This document shows positions 1 to 7,707 of a DNA stretch of 64,000 nt, piece by piece. Within the stretch, counting starts at the first letter, position 1; every line of letters begins with the position of its first letter. Below the pieces are notes generated by a model that did not search any database, had not been told where the DNA came from, and was given only the letters and a program-made list of their open reading frames with translations. The DNA lies in NCBI RefSeq assembly GCF_002288525.1, contig NZ_CP023067.1, forward strand, positions 1,488,001 through 1,552,000. Reading direction: 5' to 3'. The DNA is from Sinorhizobium sojae CCBAU 05684. Its GTDB lineage: Bacteria; Pseudomonadota; Alphaproteobacteria; Rhizobiales; Rhizobiaceae. Both the position numbers and the translations under genes were made by a program.

Positions 1-81
1 CGTGCCCCGCGGCGTCAGAACCTCGCCGCGCCGGGCCTTGCCGTCGGTGGCGAGCAGCTTGAATTGAAACGTTTCGGTCAT
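1..81 (-). CDS. tgt: Queuine tRNA-ribosyltransferase, N-terminal end (partial)
   Basis: The reverse strand reads MTETFQFKLLATDGKARRG and runs off the window edge. This is the start of tRNA-guanine transglycosylase, which exchanges the wobble guanine of GUN-anticodon tRNAs for the queuosine precursor preQ1. Only 27 codons are present, so no catalytic residue can be checked. The ATG (79-81) directly abuts the queA stop codon (82-84). This indicates one queA-tgt operon and translational coupling, and the two enzymes act in the same queuosine pathway. Confidence 0.85.
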   Translation of the reverse strand, partial: MTETFQFKLLATDGKARRGEVLTPRGT

Positions 82-1164
82 TCAGTCTTTCCGAAAAAGC
101 AGGCTTGCGTCGCCATAGGAATAGAAACGATAGCCCGTCGCGATCGCATGGGCGTAGGCGGCTCGCATCGTATCGAGACCGGCGAAAGCGGAAACCAGCA
201 TGAACAGGGTCGATTTCGGCAGGTGGAAGTTGGTCATCAGCACGTCGACGGCACGAAAGCGGTAGCCGGGAGTGATGAAAATGCCGGTCGGGCCTGACCA
301 GTGGCGGATTTCGCCCCCTTCCGTTGCCGCGCTTTCGATGAGACGCAGCGATGTCGTGCCGACGCATACGATGCGTCCGCCGCGTGCCCGAACGGCATTC
401 AGCTTCTCGGCCGTCGCCGCGTCGACGTGGCCGATTTCCTCGTGCATCACGTGATCATCGGTGTCATCGGCTTTGACCGGCAGAAAGGTGCCTGCGCCGA
501 CGTGCAGCGTGACGAAGTGGCGCTCGATGCCGGCCTCGTCGAGCTTGGCAAAAAGCCGGTCGGTGAAATGCAGTCCGGCCGTCGGTGCGGCCACCGCTCC
601 CTCCTCCCGGGCAAAGATCGTCTGGTAGTCGGCGCGGTCGCGCGCATCCTCCGGACGCTTCGACGCGATATAGGGTGGCAGCGGGATGTGCCCCACGCCA
701 AGGATCGCCTCATCAAGGGCCGGACCGGAGAGGTCGAAGCGGAGCGTGACCTCGCCGGCCTCTCCCTTCTCTTCGACCGTCGCTTCGAGTGCGCCCAGCA
801 GACAGGTGTTCTCGCCATGACCGAACTGAATCCTGTCGCCGGATTTCAGCCGCCGCGCCGGCCGCGCAAAGGCCTTCCAGCGATCGGAAGCGACGCGCAT
901 ATGCAGCGTCAGCGACACCGCTGTGGCGACGTCCTCGCCGCGTCTGCGGATACCCTCGAGTTGAGCCGGTATGACCTTGGTGTCGTTGAAGACCAGCGCA
1001 TCGCCGGGATTGAGGAAGGAAGTCAGATCAAGGACGCCGTGGTCGGCGAGAACCGGCTCACCCTCCGGCCGCACGACGAGCATGCGCGCGCTGTCGCGCG
1101 GGCTTGCGGGCCTCAGAGCGATCGAGGATTCCGGCAGGTCGAAGTCGAACAGGTCTACACGCAT
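82..1164 (-). CDS. queA: S-adenosylmethionine:tRNA ribosyltransferase-isomerase
   Basis: QueA transfers and isomerises the ribosyl group of SAM onto preQ1-modified tRNA to give epoxyqueuosine. I chose the ATG at 1164, giving [13 protein letters not shown], the usual QueA N-terminus, and 360 residues, the normal length. An upstream in-frame start at 1227 would add residues the family does not have and run through a terminator. The family motifs [17 protein letters not shown] and LHVGAGTF are visible, and the C-terminus has the conserved YSYGDASLL. It is followed without a gap by tgt. Confidence 0.95.
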   Translation of the reverse strand: MRVDLFDFDLPESSIALRPASPRDSARMLVVRPEGEPVLADHGVLDLTSFLNPGDALVFNDTKVIPAQLEGIRRRGEDVATAVSLTLHMRVASDRWKAFARPARRLKSGDRIQFGHGENTCLLGALEATVEEKGEAGEVTLRFDLSGPALDEAILGVGHIPLPPYIASKRPEDARDRADYQTIFAREEGAVAAPTAGLHFTDRLFAKLDEAGIERHFVTLHVGAGTFLPVKADDTDDHVMHEEIGHVDAATAEKLNAVRARGGRIVCVGTTSLRLIESAATEGGEIRHWSGPTGIFITPGYRFRAVDVLMTNFHLPKSTLFMLVSAFAGLDTMRAAYAHAIATGYRFYSYGDASLLFRKD

Positions 1165-1171
1165 CGGCTGT

Positions 1172-1219
1172 AAAACAAAAGCAAACCCGCCCCGCGGCAT
1201 TGATCCGACCGGGGCGGGT
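1172..1219 (-). terminator. Intrinsic terminator after ppiB
   Basis: A GC hairpin has arms at 1185-1194 and 1210-1219 (ACCCGCCCCG / CGGGGCGGGT). On the minus strand it is followed by a T-rich tract (complement of 1172-1184). It lies between ppiB and queA and would end the cyclophilin transcript, with queA-tgt starting afresh downstream. Confidence 0.75.
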
Positions 1220-1236
1220 CTTTGCATTAGCGCAAA

Positions 1237-1746
1237 TCAGGCCTCGGCGGCAACCCGCATCGACACGATCGAATCGGGCTCGCGCACCGGCTCGCCGCGC
1301 TTGATCTTGTCGACATTCTCCATGCCTTCGATCACCTGTCCCCAGACAGAATACTGCTTGTTGAGCCAGGGAGCGTCGGTGAAGCAGATGAAGAACTGCG
1401 AATTGGCCGAGTTCGGCATCTGGCTGCGGGCCATCGAGCAGGTGCCGCGCACATGGGAGACATCTGAAAACTCTGCTTTCAAGTCCGGCTTGGAGGAGCC
1501 GCCCATGCCGGCGCGGGCCGGATTGAACTGTTCGCCGCCGGTCTTGCCGTATTGCACGTCACCGGTCTGGGCCATGAAGTCCTCGATCACCCGATGGAAA
1601 ACCACGCCATCATAGGCGCCTTCGCGCGCCAGTTCCTTGATGCGGGCGACATGGCCCGGAGCCACGTCCGGCAGGAGCTCGATCACCACCCTGCCCTTCG
1701 TGGTTTCCATGATGATCGTGTTTTCCGGATCCTTGATCTCGGCCAT
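1237..1746 (-). CDS. ppiB: Cytoplasmic cyclophilin-type peptidyl-prolyl isomerase
   Basis: A 169-residue cyclophilin starting MAEIKDPENTIIMETTKG. The catalytic signature FHRVIEDFMAQTGD contains the active-site Arg and Phe; NSQFFIC and the substrate loop around KQYSVWGQV are also present. There is no signal peptide, so it should act in the cytoplasm. I took the ATG at 1746 because the in-frame extension to 2100 overlaps ppiA and lacks family similarity. It lies 22 bp downstream of a closely similar exported paralogue, an apparent tandem duplication with divergence of location. Confidence 0.93.
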   Translation of the reverse strand: MAEIKDPENTIIMETTKGRVVIELLPDVAPGHVARIKELAREGAYDGVVFHRVIEDFMAQTGDVQYGKTGGEQFNPARAGMGGSSKPDLKAEFSDVSHVRGTCSMARSQMPNSANSQFFICFTDAPWLNKQYSVWGQVIEGMENVDKIKRGEPVREPDSIVSMRVAAEA

Positions 1747-1768
1747 GGTGTTTCTCCTTCTCTTTGAT

Positions 1769-2341
1769 TTACTTGCCGACCTTGACGCTGAGCATCCGGT
1801 CGGGATCTGTAACGGCGCCATTGCTGGCTTCGTCACCCATCTTGATCTTGTCGACGTTCTCCATCCCTTCGACGACCTTGCCGACGATCGTGTACTGGCC
1901 GTTGAGGAAGTCACCGGGCGCGAACATGATGAAGAACTGCGAATTGGCGCTGTCGGGGTCCTGCGAACGGGCCATGCCGACGGTGCCGCGCTCGAAAGGC
2001 ACATCGGAGAACTCGGCCGGCAGGTCGGGTTTCGAGGAGCCGCCGGTTCCGGCGAGTTGCGGCTGGAAGCCCTCCTCCATATCGCCATACTGCACGTCAC
2101 CGGTCTGGGCCATGAAACCCTGGATCACGCGGTGGAAGGCGACATTGTCGTATTCGCCGGCGGCCGCCAGTTCCTTGATCTGCTGAACGTGCTTCGGCGC
2201 GATGTCCGGGCGCAGTTCGATGACGACGGGGCCGTCCTTGAGTTCGATGGTCAGGTAGTTGTCGTTCGACTGCGCGAGCGCGCCGCCCGTGAAGGCGGCA
2301 AGCGCCAGTGCGCCGGCGAGAGCGAAATGGAGGATTTTCAT
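1769..2341 (-). CDS. ppiA: Exported cyclophilin-type peptidyl-prolyl isomerase
   Basis: A 190-residue cyclophilin with a clear Sec signal peptide (MKILHFALAGALALAAFTGG, cleavage probably after ALA about residue 23). It should therefore fold proteins in the periplasm. The motif FHRVIQGFMAQTGD and NSQFFIMF are intact. It shares long stretches with ppiB immediately downstream (SSKPDLPAEFSDV against SSKPDLKAEFSDV; GMENVDKIK in both), supporting local duplication. The region before its start holds an RBS-like AAGGAGA. Probably co-transcribed with coaD, whose stop is 24 bp upstream. Confidence 0.93.
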   Translation of the reverse strand: MKILHFALAGALALAAFTGGALAQSNDNYLTIELKDGPVVIELRPDIAPKHVQQIKELAAAGEYDNVAFHRVIQGFMAQTGDVQYGDMEEGFQPQLAGTGGSSKPDLPAEFSDVPFERGTVGMARSQDPDSANSQFFIMFAPGDFLNGQYTIVGKVVEGMENVDKIKMGDEASNGAVTDPDRMLSVKVGK

Positions 2342-2364
2342 GGGTTCTCCTTGCGTGATGTGGC

Positions 2365-2859
2365 TCAGGCTTCGTGTTTTGCCTGCAGCGCCTGATAGAC
2401 CGCCTTGGGAACAAAGGCGCTGACGTCGCCACCCATGGCCGCGATCTGCCGGACCAATGTGGCCGTAATGGGCCGCGAGGCCGTTCCCGCCGGCAGAAAC
2501 AGCGTCTGGATGTCGGGCGCCATCTGCCGGTTCATGCCGGCCATCTGCATCTCGTAGTCGAGGTCGGTGCCGTCGCGTAAACCCCGCACCAGAAGGGTTG
2601 CGCCGTGTTCGCGGGCGGCATCGACCACGAGGTTGTCGAAGGACACGATGGCGATGTCTCCCGCCCGTTCCGGCAGGAACTCGCCAAGCGACCGGCTGAT
2701 GAGTTCCGCGCGCTCCTCGAACGAAAAGAGCGGCGTTTTGCCTGGATGGATGCCGATCGCCACGATCACCTTCGATGCGACATTCAGCGCCTGGACGAGC
2801 ACGTCGAGATGCCCGTTTGTCATCGGGTCGAAAGAACCGGGATAGAATGCCGTGGTCAT
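2365..2859 (-). CDS. coaD: Pantetheine-phosphate adenylyltransferase
   Basis: CoaD joins ATP and 4'-phosphopantetheine to give dephospho-CoA, the penultimate step of coenzyme A synthesis. The 164-residue protein starts [20 protein letters not shown], which contains the nucleotidyltransferase TxGH-type motif (TNGH). The downstream [19 protein letters not shown] block and the ISST-like loop ([12 protein letters not shown]) are family hallmarks. The ATG at 2859 matches the usual N-terminus, and the extension to 2928 is not conserved. It heads the coaD-ppiA-ppiB run. Confidence 0.95.
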   Translation of the reverse strand: MTTAFYPGSFDPMTNGHLDVLVQALNVASKVIVAIGIHPGKTPLFSFEERAELISRSLGEFLPERAGDIAIVSFDNLVVDAAREHGATLLVRGLRDGTDLDYEMQMAGMNRQMAPDIQTLFLPAGTASRPITATLVRQIAAMGGDVSAFVPKAVYQALQAKHEA

Positions 2860-3083
2860 CGCGCCTGTTTCCGTTCGGTGAAGCCTTTTGTCATGGACTG
2901 CGGCGAACCGCAAGGGCGCCCGCGGCACCTCGCTGTTCCCTTGGAAACAACCAGAGCGGAAGAATGAATGCTAAATGAACGCAACGTTCAAGTTCATTTC
3001 ACGCCGGATGTCGTAGCGTAGACCAACGTTGAACGGAACTTTTTTCGGGGGCGTGCCGTTGTAGCGACTGAAAGGAGACGGCC

Positions 3084-3215
3084 ATGGGACTTGCTCTGTT
3101 TTCGATGGCGATGTTTTTCGCGATGATCTTTGCGACAATTCATGCGCTTCGCGACGAGGCCCGCAACCGTGCGATCGCACCATCGCCAGCGGTCACCCGA
3201 TCGAAGAGGAAATGA
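3084..3215 (+). CDS. Small single-span membrane peptide (43 aa)
   Basis: An ATG at 3084 is preceded by a good Shine-Dalgarno (AAAGGAGA at 3070-3077). The 43-codon ORF begins MGLALFSMAMFFAMIFATIH, one hydrophobic segment of about 18 residues, then a basic tail ending RSKRK. An intrinsic terminator lies about 115 bp downstream on the same strand, so this looks like an independent transcription unit rather than noise. I do not recognise the family, and function is unknown. Too short for ordinary ORF callers. Confidence 0.55.
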   Translation: MGLALFSMAMFFAMIFATIHALRDEARNRAIAPSPAVTRSKRK

Positions 3216-3328
3216 AGGCGACCTGCTGATGCAGGCGCGAGCTTGACAGGAAATGCCTCCAGGAAACTTCTGCCAGGAAGTTTCATGACAAGCGGCCTCG
3301 TTACTTCCCCGGATGGGGTCGCTCTTGC

Positions 3329-3366
3329 AAGCCGGACGGTCTCCCCTGCCCGTCCGGCTTTTCTTT
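3329..3366 (+). terminator. Intrinsic terminator for the 3084-3215 small gene
   Basis: Perfect 11-bp stem (AAGCCGGACGG at 3329-3339 with CCGTCCGGCTT at 3350-3360) followed by TTTTCTTT. A smaller perfect hairpin (GAAACTTC at 3263-3270 with GAAGTTTC at 3277-3284) lies between it and the small ORF. It ends 26 bp before the convergent MATE gene. Confidence 0.8.
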
Positions 3367-3391
3367 GCCGACTTCCCTGCGCCGGCGTTAC

Positions 3392-4789
3392 CTAAATTCG
3401 GGCGGGCGTGCGCGAACCGAGCAGGCGGAAGAAGCGCCAGTTGAGCAACAGGGCGGCCGTCCCAAGCCCCAGCACGAATCCGAACCAGACGCCGACGCCG
3501 CCGAAGGCGAGCGGGAAGGCGAATGCCCAGGCACAGAGAAAACCGATCGGCCAATAGGCGATCATCGCCAGGATCATCGGCACCGTCGTATCCTTGAGGC
3601 CGCGCAGCAGCCCGGCAGCGATCGCCTGAAGTCCGTCCATCAGCTGGAAGGCGCCGGCGATCACGATCAGCGGTCCGGCGAAGGCAAGCACCTTGGCAGC
3701 GTCGGGCCGGCTCGTGTCGAGGTAGAGCGCAGCCAACTCGCGCGGAAACAGCGCAAAAACAGCGCTGCTGACGGCAGCAAAGCCGCAGCCGAGCGCGAGC
3801 GCGGCAATGGCCGCACGCCTGACGCCCAGCATGTCGCCACTTCCATAGGCATGCCCCACGCGGATTGTGCCGGCCTGCGCCAGGCCCAGCGGGATCATGA
3901 AGGCCATCGAGGCGAACTGCAGCGCGATGCCATGGGCCGCCAGCTCGATCGTGCCGATCGTTCCCATGAGCAAGGATGCCACGGTGAAGAGGCTCACTTC
4001 CGCGAGGATCGTCAGCGAAATCGGTATGCCGAGACGGACGACCTCGAAGAAGACCGGCCAGTCCGCCCGCCAGAAGCGGACGAACAGCTCATAGCCGTTA
4101 AGTTCCGCGCGACTGTCTATGTAGCCGATCGTCAAGGCGGCGCCGAAGATCGCCACGCCGACGGCCGCAATCGCCGCGCCGGTCAGGCCGAGTGCGGGGA
4201 ATCCGAAATGGCCGAAGATCAGCACGTAGCAAAGGGCGGCGTTGAGCACCAGGGTGGAGAGCGTCACGTAGAGGATCACCCCTGCCCGCTCGAGCCCGCC
4301 AAGAAACGCCCGGAACACCAGAAAGAGCAGGCTTGGAAACATTGCCCATTGCGCGATGCGCAGATATTCCCCGGCGAGTTCTGCAACGTCCGGCGCCTGC
4401 CCGGCGAGGAGCAGGATCGGCTCGGCCAACCAGAGGATCGGCGCAGTCAGCACGCTGTAGAGCAGCACCACCCACATGCCCATGCGAACGGCTCGACGGA
4501 CGGAGATCCTGTCGCCCCTGCCGTGAGCCTGCGCGACCATCGGTACTACGGCATGCGCGAAGCCGCTGCCGAAGATGAAGACGGTGAAGAAGACCTGCGT
4601 CGCAAGAATGATCGCAGCGAGCTGCGTTGCTCCCAGCTGGCCGACCATCAGCACATCCGTGGCATTGATCGCAAGCTGCGCCAGCTGTGCGCCAATGAAC
4701 GGCACGCCGAGGGAGATACTGGCGCGAAAATGCATTCTCCACGAATTGTCGGCCGGCGGCAGCACCAGGTCTTCGGTCGCGGTCAGCAT
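3392..4789 (-). CDS. MATE-family multidrug/Na+ antiporter
   Basis: A 465-residue, 12-helix inner-membrane exporter of the multidrug and toxin extrusion family (NorM-like). These exchange cationic drugs or metabolites for Na+ or H+. The N-terminal part shows the MATE pattern VPFIGAQLAQLAINATDVLMVG. The second half repeats the fold, with RVGHAYGSGD and a paired PLIVIAGAFQLMDGLQ. Start ATG 4789 has GAGG upstream. Substrate cannot be inferred from sequence. Neighbouring genes are also exporters, but on separate transcripts. Confidence 0.88.
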   Translation of the reverse strand: MLTATEDLVLPPADNSWRMHFRASISLGVPFIGAQLAQLAINATDVLMVGQLGATQLAAIILATQVFFTVFIFGSGFAHAVVPMVAQAHGRGDRISVRRAVRMGMWVVLLYSVLTAPILWLAEPILLLAGQAPDVAELAGEYLRIAQWAMFPSLLFLVFRAFLGGLERAGVILYVTLSTLVLNAALCYVLIFGHFGFPALGLTGAAIAAVGVAIFGAALTIGYIDSRAELNGYELFVRFWRADWPVFFEVVRLGIPISLTILAEVSLFTVASLLMGTIGTIELAAHGIALQFASMAFMIPLGLAQAGTIRVGHAYGSGDMLGVRRAAIAALALGCGFAAVSSAVFALFPRELAALYLDTSRPDAAKVLAFAGPLIVIAGAFQLMDGLQAIAAGLLRGLKDTTVPMILAMIAYWPIGFLCAWAFAFPLAFGGVGVWFGFVLGLGTAALLLNWRFFRLLGSRTPARI

Positions 4790-4952
4790 GGAAATCCTCG
4801 CTCGATGGCGGCGACGGTCATGAAACCCGTTGAAAGAGGGCGATGGTTACCGCACCACCGCTACGGGCGCCAGCGGCAAGCAATGCCCTGCTTAAACTTT
4901 CATCAATCCATCAAGGAAATTGATCAAATCGCCGGCATCGGGCGCAGGCCCC

Positions 4953-6212
4953 CTATGCCTCTGTCGGTCGCGATGCGGCACGCTCGCTTATCGCGCGACG
5001 GGCAGGACGCACGCGCAACAGAAAGATCGCGAGAGCCGCTGCGACGAGACATGCCGCCATTGCATAGGGCGCGCCGGAAAATGCGTATGCGGCCGTCGGA
5101 CCTGCGAAATGCGCAAAGACCTGCGTGAACAGCAGCGGTCCGAAAATTGTCGTTGCGCTCGAGATGCTGGTGAGCGCGCCCTGTAATTCGCCCTGCGCCG
5201 ATGGCGGCACATTCGCGGACGCGATGCTGCGCAATGGCGGCTCCGCGAGGCTTTCAAGCGCCGTCGCGACGATCACGACATAGACCATCCACCCTTGCCA
5301 CGCGGCCGCGTAGCCCGCCATTCCGAGGGCGGTGAAAGCGAGGCCAAGCGTCGCCGTTCGTCTTTCGCCGAGTTTCGAGACGACGCTCGGCAAGACGACG
5401 GCCATCACAAAGGCGCCGCCGACGCCGAAAATCCCCAGCGAAAGGCCAATCTGTCCCTCACTCCAGCCGTAGCGATGGGACGAAACGAAGGACCAGACGG
5501 CCGGGTAGACGGCATGAGCAAGCCACAAAAGGAAGAAGACGAGGCACACCCAGCCGATCCCGCGATATTCACGCATCTGCCTCAGCGCGCCGAGCGGATT
5601 CGCCCGGCGCCACTCGAAGCGGCGACGATTGGCGGTGTCGAGCGTCTCGGGAAGAAGGAAGCATGCAAACGCGAAATTCAGAAAGGACAGGCCAGCCGCA
5701 CCAAAAAACGGCACGCGCGGACCCAACTCGCCGAGAAGCCCGCCAACGACCGGCCCGAGCGCGAAGCCCGCGCCGAAGGCAATGCCGATCAGCCCGAAAT
5801 TCCGGGCGCGGTTACTGTCGTCGCTGACGTCGGCGATGAATGCGGAGGCGGTCCCGAAGCTCGCCCCGCTCACGCCGGCCAGAACGCGACCAATGAAGAG
5901 CATCCAGTAGCTGGTCGCCAGCGCGCAGATCAGATTGTCGATTCCAAAGGTGAGCACCGAAGCCAGCAGGACAGGCCGACGCCCGAAACGGTCGCTCAAA
6001 TTGCCGATCAGGGGAGCGAACAGAAACTGCATTGCCGAATAGACGAGCAGCAGCCAGCCGCCGTCGATCGCCGCTTCGCCAATCTCTGCTCCTGTCAACT
6101 CACGCAGGTAGCTAGGCAGCACCGGCACGATGATGGCGATACCCATGATGTCGAGCAGCAAGATGAAAAAGACGAGGAGCAGGCCACGCTGACTGAAACG
6201 CTTGTCGAGCAT
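4953..6212 (-). CDS. TetA-like MFS efflux transporter
   Basis: A 419-residue, 12-span major facilitator. Starting at ATG 6212 gives MLDKRFSQRGLLLVFFILLL; the longer ORF to 6317 adds an unlikely N-terminus. Motif A of the drug:H+ antiporters is clear in loop 2-3 (GNLSDRFGRRPVLLAS), and motif C-like glycine/proline residues follow (GFALGPVVGGLLGE). It most resembles the TCR/Tet group (proton-coupled tetracycline exporters), but many members pump other compounds. No TetR-type regulator is adjacent, so inducible tetracycline resistance should not be assumed. Confidence 0.85.
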   Translation of the reverse strand: MLDKRFSQRGLLLVFFILLLDIMGIAIIVPVLPSYLRELTGAEIGEAAIDGGWLLLVYSAMQFLFAPLIGNLSDRFGRRPVLLASVLTFGIDNLICALATSYWMLFIGRVLAGVSGASFGTASAFIADVSDDSNRARNFGLIGIAFGAGFALGPVVGGLLGELGPRVPFFGAAGLSFLNFAFACFLLPETLDTANRRRFEWRRANPLGALRQMREYRGIGWVCLVFFLLWLAHAVYPAVWSFVSSHRYGWSEGQIGLSLGIFGVGGAFVMAVVLPSVVSKLGERRTATLGLAFTALGMAGYAAAWQGWMVYVVIVATALESLAEPPLRSIASANVPPSAQGELQGALTSISSATTIFGPLLFTQVFAHFAGPTAAYAFSGAPYAMAACLVAAALAIFLLRVRPARRAISERAASRPTEA

Positions 6213-6381
6213 GAGCCCCCTCCCTGCTTCGAGCCGAAGCGCAGACAAAACATGAACGACGTCACCAGATAAGGTGTATCGCACAAGGTCGATCGGAACA
6301 ATAGGTGAACATTTCAATGTTGATCGATGCGCGCGAGTCCGCTGCTTGATGGGAGCTGCATGCCCGGCGAACCGGAAAAGA

Positions 6382-7317
6382 TCAGACCGGACCCGAGAAG
6401 GTGTCGCAGTCCGCCATCCTTCCGCTGTCGAAGCCGCGCTTGAACCAGTTCATCCGTTGCTCGGACGTCCCGTGGTTGAAGCTTTCCGGCACTACATAGC
6501 CCTGCGTGCGCTTCTGCAAGGTGTCGTCGCCGATCTGGGTCGCGGCATTCAGCGCCTCTTCCAGATCGCCGCGTTCCAACAGGCCCTTCTGCTCCGTGTA
6601 TTTGCCCCAGATGCCGGCAAAGCAATCGGCCTGCAGTTCCACGCGAGTCGACATCTGGTTCGCCTCGGTCTCGCTCATCCGCTGGCGCATCTCGTTGAAT
6701 TTCGGCAGGACGCCGATCAGATTCTGCACGTGATGGCCCACCTCATGCGCCAGCACATAGGCCTGGGCGAAGTCTCCGGCGGCGTCGAACTTCTGTGCCA
6801 GTTCGTCGAAGAAGCTCATGTCGAGATAGACCTTGCGGTCGCCCGGGCAATAGAAGGGGCCGGAGGCTGCTGAAGCGAAGCCGCAGGCCGATTGGACCGC
6901 GCCGCTGAACAGAACCAGCCTCGGCTCCTGGTATGCTTCTCCGTTGGCCTGGAAAATGCCGTGCCAGGTGTCTTCCGTTTCGGCCAGCACGGTCGCCATG
7001 AAGGCCTTCATCTCCTCTTCCTCAGCCGACCCGCGCGGCGCCTGCGAGCCGTCGGTCTGTTCGAAGCCCGGCATGTTCACCGGCCCGCCTTCGATTACCT
7101 GAAGCAGATCTATTCCCATGGCTCTGAACAGAAAATAGATGACGACGAGGAAAATGATCGTGCCGATGCTCAGGCCACCGCCCGCGCGCCGCATGCCGCC
7201 GCCGGTTGGGATCCGAAAGCCTCCGCCGCGGCCGAACGGACTGCCTCCGAAGCGACCCCGGCTTGCGCCACGTCGATCCTCGACGTTGCTCGACTGACGG
7301 CGGCCCTTCCACTCCAT
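6382..7317 (-). CDS. YpfJ-type neutral zinc metallopeptidase
   Basis: A 311-residue protein of the putative neutral zinc metallopeptidase family (PF04228). A glycine/arginine-rich N-terminus is followed by one membrane span (about residues 50-66). The peptidase domain carries HEVGHH at 191-196, the zinc-binding HEXXH with an extra His. A conserved Cys pair lies in SACGFASAASGPFYCPGD. The ATG at 7317 has an excellent SD (GGAGGAAAG), better than the upstream in-frame start at 7347. The catalytic domain probably faces the periplasm. Substrates unknown. Confidence 0.88.
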   Translation of the reverse strand: MEWKGRRQSSNVEDRRGASRGRFGGSPFGRGGGFRIPTGGGMRRAGGGLSIGTIIFLVVIYFLFRAMGIDLLQVIEGGPVNMPGFEQTDGSQAPRGSAEEEEMKAFMATVLAETEDTWHGIFQANGEAYQEPRLVLFSGAVQSACGFASAASGPFYCPGDRKVYLDMSFFDELAQKFDAAGDFAQAYVLAHEVGHHVQNLIGVLPKFNEMRQRMSETEANQMSTRVELQADCFAGIWGKYTEQKGLLERGDLEEALNAATQIGDDTLQKRTQGYVVPESFNHGTSEQRMNWFKRGFDSGRMADCDTFSGPV

Positions 7318-7547
7318 GATTTCTTTCCTCCAAAAAGACCGCTTCATCCCGCCTAGTGAGCTGAAGATGTTATAGCCGCGGCCGCAATTGTTGCAAAACG
7401 CATTTGCAGCAGTCCCGGTTTCACGGCGCCCTCATTTTGGTGGGGTGCGCCAAAGCCCAAGTCCTGAGCCTAACCTCGCGGTCCGCGAGAAGGCGCGTCG
7501 CCGCACCGATCCGTGGGGCCGAGGCATTGCATTCCGGGAGGCCGAAT

Positions 7548-7628
7548 ATGTACCGCTTTATTGTCGATTCAGGAATTTTCGGGGTTTCGCTTGCAGAAAC
7601 ATTTGCCTATAAGCCGCTTCTAGCCTGA
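7548..7628 (+). CDS. Possible 26-aa leader peptide upstream of carB
   Basis: ATG 7548 is preceded by GGGAGG at 7536-7541, and the ORF encodes MYRFIVDSGIFGVSLAETFA plus six residues, stopping at 7628. It lies 20 bp before a terminator-like hairpin (7649-7681), which itself ends 26 bp before carB. This arrangement is typical of transcription attenuation or of a very short independent transcript. The peptide has no run of Arg codons, so a classical arginine attenuator is not evident. Low confidence as a gene. Confidence 0.35.
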   Translation: MYRFIVDSGIFGVSLAETFAYKPLLA

Positions 7629-7648
7629 AAACACCATTGTTGCGCGCC

Positions 7649-7681
7649 CCGGCCGGTGATCCTCCACCCTGGCCGGTTTTT
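7649..7681 (+). terminator. Terminator-like hairpin in the carB leader
   Basis: CCGGCC at 7649-7654 pairs with GGCCGG at 7671-7676 and is followed by TTTTT. An inner GGTG/CACC pairing extends the stem. No upstream gene on this strand needs terminating, because the flanking gene is divergent. Regulation of the carB transcript itself is therefore the likely role. Confidence 0.55.
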
Positions 7682-7707
7682 CGCGCAGCCAGAACGGATG
7701 AAAACCT

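Noticed and set aside
3365..5128. A 587-codon plus-strand frame over the MATE gene and its upstream region
   Set aside because: Antisense to a clear membrane transporter; the translation is hydrophilic low-complexity and shows no family signature.
4953..6212. Tetracycline resistance determinant
   Set aside because: Fold and motif A agree with TetA-like MFS pumps, but no TetR gene is adjacent and no residue set distinguishes tetracycline from other substrates.
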